Source of the DNA: an uncultured Prochlorococcus sp.
GTDB taxonomy: Bacteria > Cyanobacteriota > Cyanobacteriia > PCC-6307 > Cyanobiaceae
Length of the DNA stretch: 56,579 nt
Reading direction: 5' to 3'
Assembly (NCBI GenBank): GCA_902525585.1
Contig: CABZHQ010000009.1
Span: forward strand, 1 to 56,579
The translations under genes and the position numbers were made by a program. A model generated the notes under the pieces. The model did not search any database, was not told the origin of the DNA, and saw only the letters and a program-made list of their open reading frames with translations. Shown here piece after piece: positions 46,163-54,773 of the stretch. Each line of letters begins with the position of its first letter. Position 1 is the stretch's first letter.

Positions 46163-48216
46163 TGACTAAAAAATTAAGTCTAATTTTCCCTATGGCCGGT
46201 GCTGGTTCACGTTTTGGTTATACTTTTAAACCATTTTTAGAAGTAGGAGATAAAGGTAGTTTTATTGAACTTGCTTTTAAACCTTTTAGAAAGCATATTT
46301 CAAGAATTAACAGAGTATTATTTATTTTTTTAAGAGAACAGGAAGAAAAGTACGATGTTTCTAATAACTTAAAAAAACTCTTTAAAGGAATTGATTATGA
46401 AACTTGCATATTAGAAAAAATGACTTCTGGACCAGCTGAAACAATAAGATTAGGATTGAAACAGAATAAAATTTCTGGGAGAGTAATTATCTGTGATTGT
46501 GATCATACTCTTAATGTAGATCAATTTTTTGAAGAAATTAATAATTATGAATGCGTTTTACCAGTTTGGTCTTTGAATAATGAAAAAATAAAGTCTTGGA
46601 GTATCGTTTCTGTTAATGATAATAGCCAAGTAACAGGAATAGCCGAGAAAAAGATTCCCCCTTCTGTAGGACAATTTTATGGAGTTATTGGATGCTATTA
46701 TCTGGAAAATAGTTCTTTATTGTTTGATGAAGAATATAAAAATATTTCAGACTGTATAAAAGATTTAGTAAAGGCTAAATCAAACATTAAGGCAGTAAAA
46801 ATAAATGATGCTAGTTTTTTTGGTGACCCAAATTATTTAAAGAAAACTATAAATAAGTTACAAAGTTTAGGAACCATTTTCTGTGATTTAGATGGAACTT
46901 TGATTGAGCATGAAGATTCACCCTCAACTTTTGGGATAAAAATTTTAGACGGTGCCTATAAAACCTTAAAAGGTTGGAAAGATAAAAATTATTATATAGT
47001 TTTAACTACTGCCAGAAATTCCGTTAACAAAAAATATTTAGAAAATGAACTTGCTAAAAACAATATTATTTATGATGAATTAATAATGGATTTATCTAGT
47101 GGGACAAGAATAATAATTAATGATAGAAAACCCTCTAATATTTTAGTTCCATCAGCAGTAGCATATGAAGTTGAAAGAGATAAAGGGATTAAAAATTTAG
47201 AAATTGATATACCAAATGTAAAAATTATAAAAAGAATGAAAGGAGGTTCTTTCGCTGATACTCTTTTGATCCAAGAAAATAAATTTCAATGCATAAGGAA
47301 AGTTGCTTCAAAAAGAGTAAATCTTGAATTAGGTTATCTTAGATTAAAAAAACAATATAATCAATTACAAAGATTTGCTTACTTTCATGAATCAATAGTA
47401 CCAAGTTTAATAAAGGAACAAGAAAATTCTTATGAATATTTTTTTGATATGGAATTTTTAGCCAATTATAAGTTACTTTCTAATTGCGAAGAAGAGTTGG
47501 TTTTAAAATCTTTAAATCAATTGCTAGATATTATGAAGAATAAAATTTATATACAATCTGCAGAATTAAGCAGAAAAAATACATGGTTAGAGCAACACCT
47601 TAACAATAAAATATTCAATAAGCTAAAAGTAGACCTTTATGATGGATTATTGAATGAAATAATAAAAAGAGATCAAATTATTATCAATTCAAAAAGGTTT
47701 AAGAATATAAATGTAATTTTAAAAACTATATTTAAGAAATACAATCACATATTATCTCCAAGATTTCTTTGCCCAATTCATGGAGATCTAACCTTTGAAA
47801 ATATTTTATGCAAAGAGGATTTTGGATTAGATGTAAAACTTATAGACATGGACGGCGCCGAATATTTAGATGCAATAGAACTTGATATGGGTAAAATGTT
47901 TCAATCTATACTCACAAAATATGAAATTTGGTCAAATTTAAATACAAAGCTAGTCGATTATACAAAGGATGGATTTGTTATAAAATTATTCCATGATTTT
48001 GATGATATTTCTAATTATATCGAAATCTGGCATCAAGTAATTGACTCAGAAAAATCTGTTTTAACTGCAAAAGCTTATTTCTATACTTCTCTCCACCTTA
48101 TAAGAATGATAAGATTTAGGCTGAAGATATCAGAAGATCAAGCAACTTATGCGTTACTTTTAGCCATAATGCTTATGAATTTATCTTTAGAAAAACTAGA
48201 TGATATTTCCCACTAA
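46162..48216 (+). CDS. Trifunctional fusion: sugar nucleotidyltransferase, HAD phosphatase and APH-like kinase
   Basis: A 684-residue protein with three recognisable parts. Residues 1 to about 232 form an NTP transferase with FPMAGAGSRFG (9-19), Lys23 in FKPFLEVG, TSGPAETIRLGL and an acidic ICDCDHTL. Residues about 238-345 form a HAD-like phosphatase with FCDLDGTLIE (Asp242, Asp244), the LTTAR motif and the late INDRKPSN. Residues about 360-684 are an APH/choline-kinase-like fold with CPIHGDLTFENI (His540, Asp542, Asn547) and LIDMDGAEYLD (Asp562). Kinase, phosphatase and nucleotidyltransferase are the steps of the ADP/GDP-heptose pathway, here in one chain. The one-base overlap with the transaldolase gene implies coupled translation. 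Substrate is not known. Confidence 0.82.
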   Translation: MTKKLSLIFPMAGAGSRFGYTFKPFLEVGDKGSFIELAFKPFRKHISRINRVLFIFLREQEEKYDVSNNLKKLFKGIDYETCILEKMTSGPAETIRLGLKQNKISGRVIICDCDHTLNVDQFFEEINNYECVLPVWSLNNEKIKSWSIVSVNDNSQVTGIAEKKIPPSVGQFYGVIGCYYLENSSLLFDEEYKNISDCIKDLVKAKSNIKAVKINDASFFGDPNYLKKTINKLQSLGTIFCDLDGTLIEHEDSPSTFGIKILDGAYKTLKGWKDKNYYIVLTTARNSVNKKYLENELAKNNIIYDELIMDLSSGTRIIINDRKPSNILVPSAVAYEVERDKGIKNLEIDIPNVKIIKRMKGGSFADTLLIQENKFQCIRKVASKRVNLELGYLRLKKQYNQLQRFAYFHESIVPSLIKEQENSYEYFFDMEFLANYKLLSNCEEELVLKSLNQLLDIMKNKIYIQSAELSRKNTWLEQHLNNKIFNKLKVDLYDGLLNEIIKRDQIIINSKRFKNINVILKTIFKKYNHILSPRFLCPIHGDLTFENILCKEDFGLDVKLIDMDGAEYLDAIELDMGKMFQSILTKYEIWSNLNTKLVDYTKDGFVIKLFHDFDDISNYIEIWHQVIDSEKSVLTAKAYFYTSLHLIRMIRFRLKISEDQATYALLLAIMLMNLSLEKLDDISH

Positions 48217-48223
48217 TTTAAAT

Positions 48224-48892
48224 TTATGAATGTAGCAATTTTAAATTATTTTTGATTTTTTCTTTTATCCAAACGCTATGAAATATTTTTCCATCTGATA
48301 AGTATTCTTTTTCAATGAAGTTATGCTCCTTTAGTTTTGATTTAATTTCTTTATAATTACATTTTTCTCCATAATCTTCTTCAAAAATAATTTTGTTTAA
48401 TTGCTTATACAAATTTGGATTTTCTTCTAAAAACTTTTCTAAGTAACCCTCGCAATCTGCGACAAGTGAATTAAATTTTAAATTATAATTTTTTTCAATT
48501 TCAGTTATTTTATAACTTTTAATTTTAGAAGAATTATCTTTTACAAAAGTGGAACCATAACCTTTAAGATCTGCATTACCTTGGCATATATGATCGGTTC
48601 TTTCAAGAGATAATTTCTCATTAGAAATAAATCCGTAAATTATATGGAACTTACAATTGTTTATATCCCTATTTTTTTGTAGTGCACCAATTACCCTATA
48701 ATCAGGTTCTACAGAAACTTGATTTGAAGGGTTATTAATTTTTTTGTTTATCGTACATGAAACAGTTCCATACCTTGCGCCCAGTTCTAAAACAGAATCA
48801 CTACCTTTAATATATTTTTTTACTAAATATTGTTCAACTGTCTCAAGATTTTTATGATTTATTATTTTATTTTCTTCATTGTAAAACTTCAT
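48224..48892 (-). CDS. FkbM-like methyltransferase
   Basis: A 222-residue class I methyltransferase-like protein. SVLELGARYGTVSCTI at about 33-48 is SAM motif I, VSVEPDYRVIGALQKN the second strand with its acidic residue, and SLVADCEGYLEKFL at about 142-155 the motif typical of FkbM proteins. FEEDYGEK follows. FkbM-type enzymes methylate sugar hydroxyls. It converges on the trifunctional gene with only seven bases between stops. No membrane segment. Confidence 0.75.
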   Translation of the reverse strand: MKFYNEENKIINHKNLETVEQYLVKKYIKGSDSVLELGARYGTVSCTINKKINNPSNQVSVEPDYRVIGALQKNRDINNCKFHIIYGFISNEKLSLERTDHICQGNADLKGYGSTFVKDNSSKIKSYKITEIEKNYNLKFNSLVADCEGYLEKFLEENPNLYKQLNKIIFEEDYGEKCNYKEIKSKLKEHNFIEKEYLSDGKIFHSVWIKEKIKNNLKLLHS

Positions 48893-49044
48893 ATAAGCGG
48901 ATATTTAAATAAATTTTATATTTAGGTAATTCTATTACATAATGTTTAATCTCAAGCTAAATTGAAAAATTTATTTTTCTTTTAAACTATTTCTTTAAAA
49001 TAAAGAGTTTATTTTATAATAATCAATATTATTTTAAAAATTAA

Positions 49045-49527
49045 ATGATAAAAATTTTGGATAAAAATTTGTGGAAAATAATTGTTGAGAATATGCCAAT
49101 TCCAGCGAAAGACTTACTTTTTTACTCTAAGAATAAAGGTTTACTAATGGGTAAAAGAATGAATAAACCAGCAAAAAATTATTATTTTGTACCTGGCGGT
49201 AGAGTTTTCAAAAATGAAAGTCGAAATGATGCTATCAAAAGGATCTCTATTCAGGAAGTAGATTTATCTATCGATCCTGAGGAATGCTTTTCAATTGGAG
49301 TATATGATCATTATTATGATGATTCAATTTGGGAAAATACTAAAATTACGACACACTACATAATAGAAGCTATATTAATTCCAATCAAAGATAATCAAAA
49401 AATATTTAATGTTGATAGCCAACATTCCGAATTTATTTGGATTAATCAAACAAACGTGGATAATTTAAATGTTCATAAATATAGTAAAAAATATTTAACT
49501 GATATTTTAAATATGAAGAAAATTTAA
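49045..49527 (+). CDS. gmm: GDP-mannose mannosyl hydrolase-like Nudix protein
   Basis: A 160-residue Nudix protein. PGGRVFKNESRNDAIKRI and ISIQEVDL at about 51-76 form the altered Nudix box of Gmm enzymes, in which the usual REUXEE is changed and metal use differs. The start NLWKIIVENMPIPAKDLLFY and the KPAKNYYFVPGG lead-in are Gmm-like. These proteins split GDP-mannose or GDP-fucose to GDP and sugar and are common in GDP-sugar O-antigen clusters. Its stop overlaps the stop of the convergent ColD-like gene by four bases. This neighbour supports a GDP-linked sugar pathway. Confidence 0.82.
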   Translation: MIKILDKNLWKIIVENMPIPAKDLLFYSKNKGLLMGKRMNKPAKNYYFVPGGRVFKNESRNDAIKRISIQEVDLSIDPEECFSIGVYDHYYDDSIWENTKITTHYIIEAILIPIKDNQKIFNVDSQHSEFIWINQTNVDNLNVHKYSKKYLTDILNMKKI

Positions 49528-50696
49528 TTTTGAATGTGATAAGGTTTGGCAATTTCCTTAAACTTTTTGCAAACAAATAAAATATCATTTTCATTTAAAT
49601 CAGCATTTATAGGTAAATAAATACCTTTATAGTGAATTTGATCAGCATATTTAAAACTGGATTTATTTTTATTGAATATTTCCCAGAAAGGCTGCAAACC
49701 CATACTCCCACAAATTAATGGCCTGCTTTCAATATTTTCTTTTTTGAGATATTCCCAAACCTGTTCTGGATTATCAACCAATGTTCCATAGGCAAAACTT
49801 GAAATAAAATCAGTCTTCGATCTCTGTAGCCAAAAGTCATTTAAATTTTTTTTGTAGATATTAAATAAAAAAGCTCTTTTTTTACAATACATATTTACTA
49901 ATTCTAGTTGTTTTATTCCTAAAAAAGCATTTATTTCTGTAGCTCTCATATTGAACCCTGGGTAGTAAAAAGAGTACATATTTCTAAAATTATTTATCTT
50001 ATATTTATTTTGCAGATCGGCTGCAAAATTTTCTTCTAAGTCTCTTGTCCAACCGTGTGATCTTAAAGATGTCAATATTTGGGAAAATTCAAAGTTGTCA
50101 GTACAAATCATCCCCCCCTCAATTGTTGAAATATGATGACCATAATAAAAAGAAAATGTAGAAGCTAAACCAAATGAACCTAATTTTTTTTTATTAATTT
50201 CTGAGCCAAGTGCTTCACATGAATCTTCAAATAGTCTTATTTTATATTCATCGCATATATCCCTAACCTTAACAATTGAAGATTCATGTCCAAGGACATG
50301 AACTAATATTAAAGTACTAATTTTTTCTTCCTTAACAAGTTTGTAAAGTGAATCTATATCAATTCCTAAATTATTCCTATCACAATCCAATAAAAAAGGT
50401 TCATAACCAAGTTGAATAAAGGGGCTTAAGGTAGTCGACCATGACACTGCTGGAATTCCAACTTTCTTATTTCTTAGATCCTGATAATAAAGATTTGCAG
50501 CAGCTAAAAGTAAATTTGCTGATGAACCACTGTTAACTAATATAGAACTTGAAGTATTAATAAATTTTGAAAATTGATTCTGAAATTTTATTGTTAATTT
50601 ATCTTTTGTTAATCTCGGGAAAGATTTTATCCACTCAGCTAAATCAAGCAAGTGATTATTTGGAATTGTATCCGATGATAATCTTATAGCAGGCAA
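49524..50696 (-). CDS. ColD/RfbH-like PLP sugar 3-dehydratase (DegT family with His in place of Lys)
   Basis: A 390-residue DegT-family protein. The PLP-lysine motif reads STFSFYYGHHISTIEGG, so His187 stands where aminotransferases have Lys. This change defines ColD (GDP-4-keto-6-deoxymannose 3-dehydratase, 388 residues, active His188) and the E1/RfbH 3-dehydrases. The Asp of LFEDSCEALGS (158) and SGSSANLLLAA (56-66) fit PLP binding. It should remove the 3-OH of a 4-keto-6-deoxy sugar nucleotide to make a 3,6-dideoxysugar. A ferredoxin-type partner (E3) is needed only by E1, and the ATP-independent ColD type is a better fit next to a Gmm-like gene. No ColC homologue is seen here. Confidence 0.82.
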   Translation of the reverse strand: MPAIRLSSDTIPNNHLLDLAEWIKSFPRLTKDKLTIKFQNQFSKFINTSSSILVNSGSSANLLLAAANLYYQDLRNKKVGIPAVSWSTTLSPFIQLGYEPFLLDCDRNNLGIDIDSLYKLVKEEKISTLILVHVLGHESSIVKVRDICDEYKIRLFEDSCEALGSEINKKKLGSFGLASTFSFYYGHHISTIEGGMICTDNFEFSQILTSLRSHGWTRDLEENFAADLQNKYKINNFRNMYSFYYPGFNMRATEINAFLGIKQLELVNMYCKKRAFLFNIYKKNLNDFWLQRSKTDFISSFAYGTLVDNPEQVWEYLKKENIESRPLICGSMGLQPFWEIFNKNKSSFKYADQIHYKGIYLPINADLNENDILFVCKKFKEIAKPYHIQN

Positions 50697-50713
50697 ATCA
50701 GTATTTAAATATT

Positions 50714-51556
50714 TTATACTATTGATTTTAGTACTTTAGAAGCTAATAGAAATAATTTTGCTAATAAATTATAAATATTTTCAAATTTTATAATTCTTGC
50801 AATTGTTGAAATTATTAAATATATTTTTGCACCATTATATGCTTCTTGAAATTCTTTCTTTTTTTCTTCATCATCCTTTGTTAATACGTCTACTGTTATA
50901 GATTGATCGTGAATGCCAAATTTTACAAGAGGTGTTTTAATATAACCACAATACTTATATCTAAATAGTGGCACAGCTGTCATGAGCCAATCAGGTCCGA
51001 CACCATTATAAAATTTATCTGATACCAAATTTGTGGAATTATATAAACATTTTATGGCATCTTTTTTCCTTATTAATGCACAACTAGGAGAAATAAGACC
51101 TTTTATAACATGAGGTATTTTTGAAATAGATAAAAATTTTCCTGAATTAATTTTATTAACGTAGGACCAGTCATCCTTGATTTTATCTTCAGAGCTAATA
51201 TCTAAAATAATATTATTTGAATAAACTAAACCAGTATTTTTATCCATAAGTTTAATACATTCTTCAATATATTTATAATGCATCCAATCATCATCAAAAC
51301 AGAAATGAATGAACTTTGTTTTTGCAGCTAAAATTGCTTCCAGTTCGCAAAAATGAATACCGTAATCATCTTCTCTTCGTATATAAGTAATTTCGTTTAA
51401 ATATTTATCGCATATTTCTTTAGTGTTATCTGTACTGCCATGATCACATACTATTACTTCACATTTGTAACTTTGGTTAATAGAAGATTTTATGGCTCTT
51501 TCAATTAGGTGCCCCCTATTAAAAGTTGGAATTAATATGGATACTTCACAATTCAT
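50714..51556 (-). CDS. Family 2 glycosyltransferase
   Basis: A 280-residue GT-A enzyme. SILIPTFNRGHLIERAIKS at about 6-24, VIVCDHGSTDNT at about 34-45 and FIHFCFDDDWMHY at about 83-95 give the nucleotide-binding strand, the second Asp and the DxD-like DDD. The remaining third has SPSCALIRKKDA and a Lys-rich segment, ending in a hydrophobic helix LLAKLFLLASKVLKSIV that may lie on the membrane. It ends 17 bases before the ColD-like gene starts, in the same direction, so both probably belong to one transcript. Confidence 0.88.
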   Translation of the reverse strand: MNCEVSILIPTFNRGHLIERAIKSSINQSYKCEVIVCDHGSTDNTKEICDKYLNEITYIRREDDYGIHFCELEAILAAKTKFIHFCFDDDWMHYKYIEECIKLMDKNTGLVYSNNIILDISSEDKIKDDWSYVNKINSGKFLSISKIPHVIKGLISPSCALIRKKDAIKCLYNSTNLVSDKFYNGVGPDWLMTAVPLFRYKYCGYIKTPLVKFGIHDQSITVDVLTKDDEEKKKEFQEAYNGAKIYLIISTIARIIKFENIYNLLAKLFLLASKVLKSIV

Positions 51557-51607
51557 ATATTATTTTTTTGATTATAAATATAATACTATAAATATAAAAA
51601 CTAAATT

Positions 51608-52702
51608 TTGGAAAAAATAATTCAAATTGAACCTTGGATCGATAATAGTGAACTAAAACAACTATCAAGATTGATAGATAGTACTTATGTTACTGAAAAT
51701 GCTCTTACTAAAGAATTTGAAGAAAAAACAGCAAACTTGACTAAATCACCATTTGCAATTTCAGTATGCAATGGCACAGCAGGATTATTTTGTGCTCTTA
51801 AAGCATTAAATCTTTCGGCGGGTGATCAAGTTATTGTTCCCAACATTACATTTATAGCTTCAGCTACTGCAGTAATTTTGGCAGGTTTAGATGTTGTACT
51901 TGTTGATGTTGATCCACATACAGCTTGCATAAACAAAAATTCTTTAAAAAATGCAATTAATGAAAAAACAAAAGTCATAATGCCAGTCCATTTATATGGA
52001 ATATCTTGTGAAATGGATGATATTATTGCAATAGCAAAAGAAAATAATATATCAATAGTAGAAGATGCTTCGCAGGGTGTTGGGGTCTTTTATAACAATA
52101 AACATGTTGGACTTTTTGGGGATTTTGGTGTTTTGAGTTACTACGGAAATAAAACTATTACTACAGGAGAGGGTGGAGTAGTTCTTACCAAAGAAAAAGA
52201 GCTAAAAGATAAAATTTATATGTTAAAAAATCATGGTCGAATGAATAAGGGAACTTTTATCCATGAGACCTTAGGTTGGAATTTTTCATTTACGGAAATG
52301 CAAGCCGCAATAGGAATTTCACAGATGAATAAATTACCAACCATAATTAATAAAAAATTAGATTTGTATAGACGCTACTCTAATAAATTAAAATCGAAAA
52401 ATATCCAAATGAAGAAAGTGCCTGCCTCTACTTCTTCCGCTGTGCATTGGTTTAGTAATGTAATTTGTGAAGATGCAGAAAATCTGCAAAATTTCCTAAA
52501 ATCATTTGGAATTCCATCTAGACGAATTTTTTACCCATTAAATAAACAACCTTGCCTTATAAATCATAAAAATGTATTATTTTCTAGCAAATATTTTTCT
52601 TATTCAGAGAGAGCATATAAAAGCATTCTTTCCTTGCCTTCATCAATTTTAATGAAAAAAGAACAATTTGATTTCATAGTTGAAAAATTAAATAAGTACT
52701 AA
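51608..52702 (+). CDS. Perosamine-synthase-like sugar aminotransferase (DegT family)
   Basis: A 364-residue DegT aminotransferase with catalytic Lys182 in LSYYGNKTITTGEGG, VCNGTAGLFCALKAL at 53-67, VPNITFIASATAV and VEDASQGVGV (Asp153). 'YYGNKTITTGEGG' is the form found in GDP-perosamine synthases (RfbE/Per), which aminate GDP-4-keto-6-deoxymannose. The substrate would match that of the ColD-like enzyme next door, so they could compete for or share one intermediate. The start is TTG at 51608, with no ATG nearby; a GTG is absent too. It is divergent from the GT2 gene by 51 bases. Confidence 0.82.
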   Translation: MEKIIQIEPWIDNSELKQLSRLIDSTYVTENALTKEFEEKTANLTKSPFAISVCNGTAGLFCALKALNLSAGDQVIVPNITFIASATAVILAGLDVVLVDVDPHTACINKNSLKNAINEKTKVIMPVHLYGISCEMDDIIAIAKENNISIVEDASQGVGVFYNNKHVGLFGDFGVLSYYGNKTITTGEGGVVLTKEKELKDKIYMLKNHGRMNKGTFIHETLGWNFSFTEMQAAIGISQMNKLPTIINKKLDLYRRYSNKLKSKNIQMKKVPASTSSAVHWFSNVICEDAENLQNFLKSFGIPSRRIFYPLNKQPCLINHKNVLFSSKYFSYSERAYKSILSLPSSILMKKEQFDFIVEKLNKY

Positions 52703-52857
52703 TATAAAGACAAAATAATAATTAAATAATTATGAAAGGACTATTTAGAAATAAAAATCTTTCTTGAGCCTAATCCTATTACTTTAGCTACTTTTATTAA
52801 TCAATTAAGATATCATTATTGTTTATACTGTTAAGATTAAAAATAAAAAATAAATAT
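52703..52857. other. Short spacer with a protein-like remnant
   Basis: Between the aminotransferase and the AsnB-like gene, bases 52751-52834 on the plus strand read IKIFLEPNPITLATFINQLR and six more residues before a stop, without a start codon. This looks like the tail of an inactivated gene, but 27 codons are too few to be sure. Confidence 0.25.
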
Positions 52858-54771
52858 ATGTGCGGCTTTACTGGTTATTTTGATCCAAATTTTGAGCATA
52901 ATGAAAAAATTATTGAAGAGATGTCTTATCAAATAAAGTCAAGAGGACCAGACTCTTGCGGTTTTTATATCGATAGAGATATTGGTATTTCTTTAGGACA
53001 TAGAAGACTTTCTATTCAAGATTTATCTGAGAATGGATCTCAGCCTATGCAGAGTAATAATAAACGCTTAACTTTAGTTTTTAATGGTGAGATTTATAAT
53101 CATCATGAGTTGAGAAATTTTATATATCAGAATTTTCAGATCAAGGAATGGAAAGGATCTTCGGATACTGAAACTTTGTTATCGATGATTGAAAATTTTG
53201 GATTAGAAAAATCACTTCAATTAATACAAGGTATGTTTGCCTTTGCTATTTTAGATAGCTGGACTCAAAAACTTTATCTTTGCAGAGATAGATTTGGAGA
53301 GAAGCCCTTATATTATGGAATTAATAGAGGTGTATTGTTTTTCGGATCACAACCAAAATCATTTAGAGCTCATCCAAAATGGATACCTCAGATTTGTATG
53401 GAGGGACTAAATGAATATTTTGTGAAAGGTTATATATGTGGAAGAAATTCAATTTATAAAGGTATCTATAAACTACCTCCAGCTAATTTTATTTCAATTA
53501 ACTTAAAAAACATAGATTTAAATAATATTCAAAATTATTGGGAAATTGGTAAAGACAATCAACAAGATTTTGTTAGTTCAGGAAATCTTATAAGCTTACT
53601 TGATAGCAAAATAAATCAGACTGTTAGTAATAAAATAATTTCTGATAGAAAGATAGGCTCTTTTTTGTCTGGCGGTATAGATTCTTCATTAATTACTTAT
53701 TATCTACAAAAACAATTTACTCAACCAATAGATACATTTACAATTGGTTTCGAAGATTTAAGTTTTGACGAATCGGCTAGTTCTAGAAGAATATCTAATT
53801 ATTTAGGTACTAATCATCATGAAGAGATTTTTAATGCTAGTGATATAAATGATTTAATGTTTAAATTACCACGTATATGGGATGAACCATTTTCAGATCC
53901 ATCTCAATTACCAACATTACTCTTATCTGAATTGGCAACTAGAAATGTTAAAGTTGCATTCTCAGGAGATGGTGGTGATGAATTATTTTGTGGTTATACA
54001 AGATATAATACTGGTTATAAAGTATATAAATTAATAAATAATTTACCTGTGTTTTTAAGAAAATATTTTATATATTTTTCTGGAATATTGAATTCAGATT
54101 ATTCTTATTATTTGCTAAATAAATTGCCTGAGATTATTAGACCAAATTCTCTAGTTGATAGAGTTCATAAATTTCAGAGATTACTTCAATCAAATTCTAG
54201 TTTTGATTATTATTCTGAAATAACATCAATTTTTAGTTCAGAAAATCCACTTTTAATTAATAAATTATTAGAGATAAATGAATATAAAAAAAATGGCAAA
54301 AAATTTGAAGATTATAGAGAATATATGATTCATAGAGATATAATGGAATATCTCCCTGAGGATATATTAACTAAGGTAGACAGAGCATCCATGTATAATG
54401 GTTTAGAGGTAAGAGTTCCATTCTTAGATCATAATTTTGCTAGTTGGGCTTATAATATTCCTTTAAAATTAAAAACTTTTGATGGTGCGGGTAAATGGCC
54501 TTTAAGAAAATTATTAAGTACGAAAATCCCTAAAGTTATTTTTCAAAAGCCAAAAAAAGGGTTTGGGATTCCTTTGGATCTCATAGTAAATAATTATTTA
54601 AAGGATCTTATTTATGAAACTTTTTCAAAAGAAAAAATAACTAATCAAGGATTGTTTAGTTTTCCATATATAGATCAAATGCTTAAAATAAATTATTCAG
54701 GAAAAGGAAAATTACATAATCAAATATGGGCTTTATTAGTATTTCAAAATTGGTATCAAGATAACTTTTGA
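52858..54771 (+). CDS. asnB: Asparagine-synthase-like glutamine amidotransferase (AsnB family)
   Basis: A 637-residue protein when started at the ATG 52858, which places Cys2 (MCGFTGYF) at the mature N-terminus as class II amidotransferases need; a frame 13 codons longer is open but not credible. The glutaminase domain has SRGPDSCG, GHRRLSI, FNGEIYNH and SSDTETLL. The synthetase domain has the PP-loop FLSGGIDSSL at about 269-278, FSGDGGDELFCGY, EYLPEDILTKVDRASM and RVPFLDH. In polysaccharide clusters such proteins may amidate uronic acids rather than make asparagine. That would suit the UDP-glucuronate route in this island. Confidence 0.88.
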   Translation: MCGFTGYFDPNFEHNEKIIEEMSYQIKSRGPDSCGFYIDRDIGISLGHRRLSIQDLSENGSQPMQSNNKRLTLVFNGEIYNHHELRNFIYQNFQIKEWKGSSDTETLLSMIENFGLEKSLQLIQGMFAFAILDSWTQKLYLCRDRFGEKPLYYGINRGVLFFGSQPKSFRAHPKWIPQICMEGLNEYFVKGYICGRNSIYKGIYKLPPANFISINLKNIDLNNIQNYWEIGKDNQQDFVSSGNLISLLDSKINQTVSNKIISDRKIGSFLSGGIDSSLITYYLQKQFTQPIDTFTIGFEDLSFDESASSRRISNYLGTNHHEEIFNASDINDLMFKLPRIWDEPFSDPSQLPTLLLSELATRNVKVAFSGDGGDELFCGYTRYNTGYKVYKLINNLPVFLRKYFIYFSGILNSDYSYYLLNKLPEIIRPNSLVDRVHKFQRLLQSNSSFDYYSEITSIFSSENPLLINKLLEINEYKKNGKKFEDYREYMIHRDIMEYLPEDILTKVDRASMYNGLEVRVPFLDHNFASWAYNIPLKLKTFDGAGKWPLRKLLSTKIPKVIFQKPKKGFGIPLDLIVNNYLKDLIYETFSKEKITNQGLFSFPYIDQMLKINYSGKGKLHNQIWALLVFQNWYQDNF

Positions 54772-54773
54772 AG

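Noticed and set aside
52819..52857. Longer AsnB start, 13 codons upstream
   Set aside because: Class II amidotransferases need the Cys directly after the initiator Met; MCGF at 52858 satisfies this.
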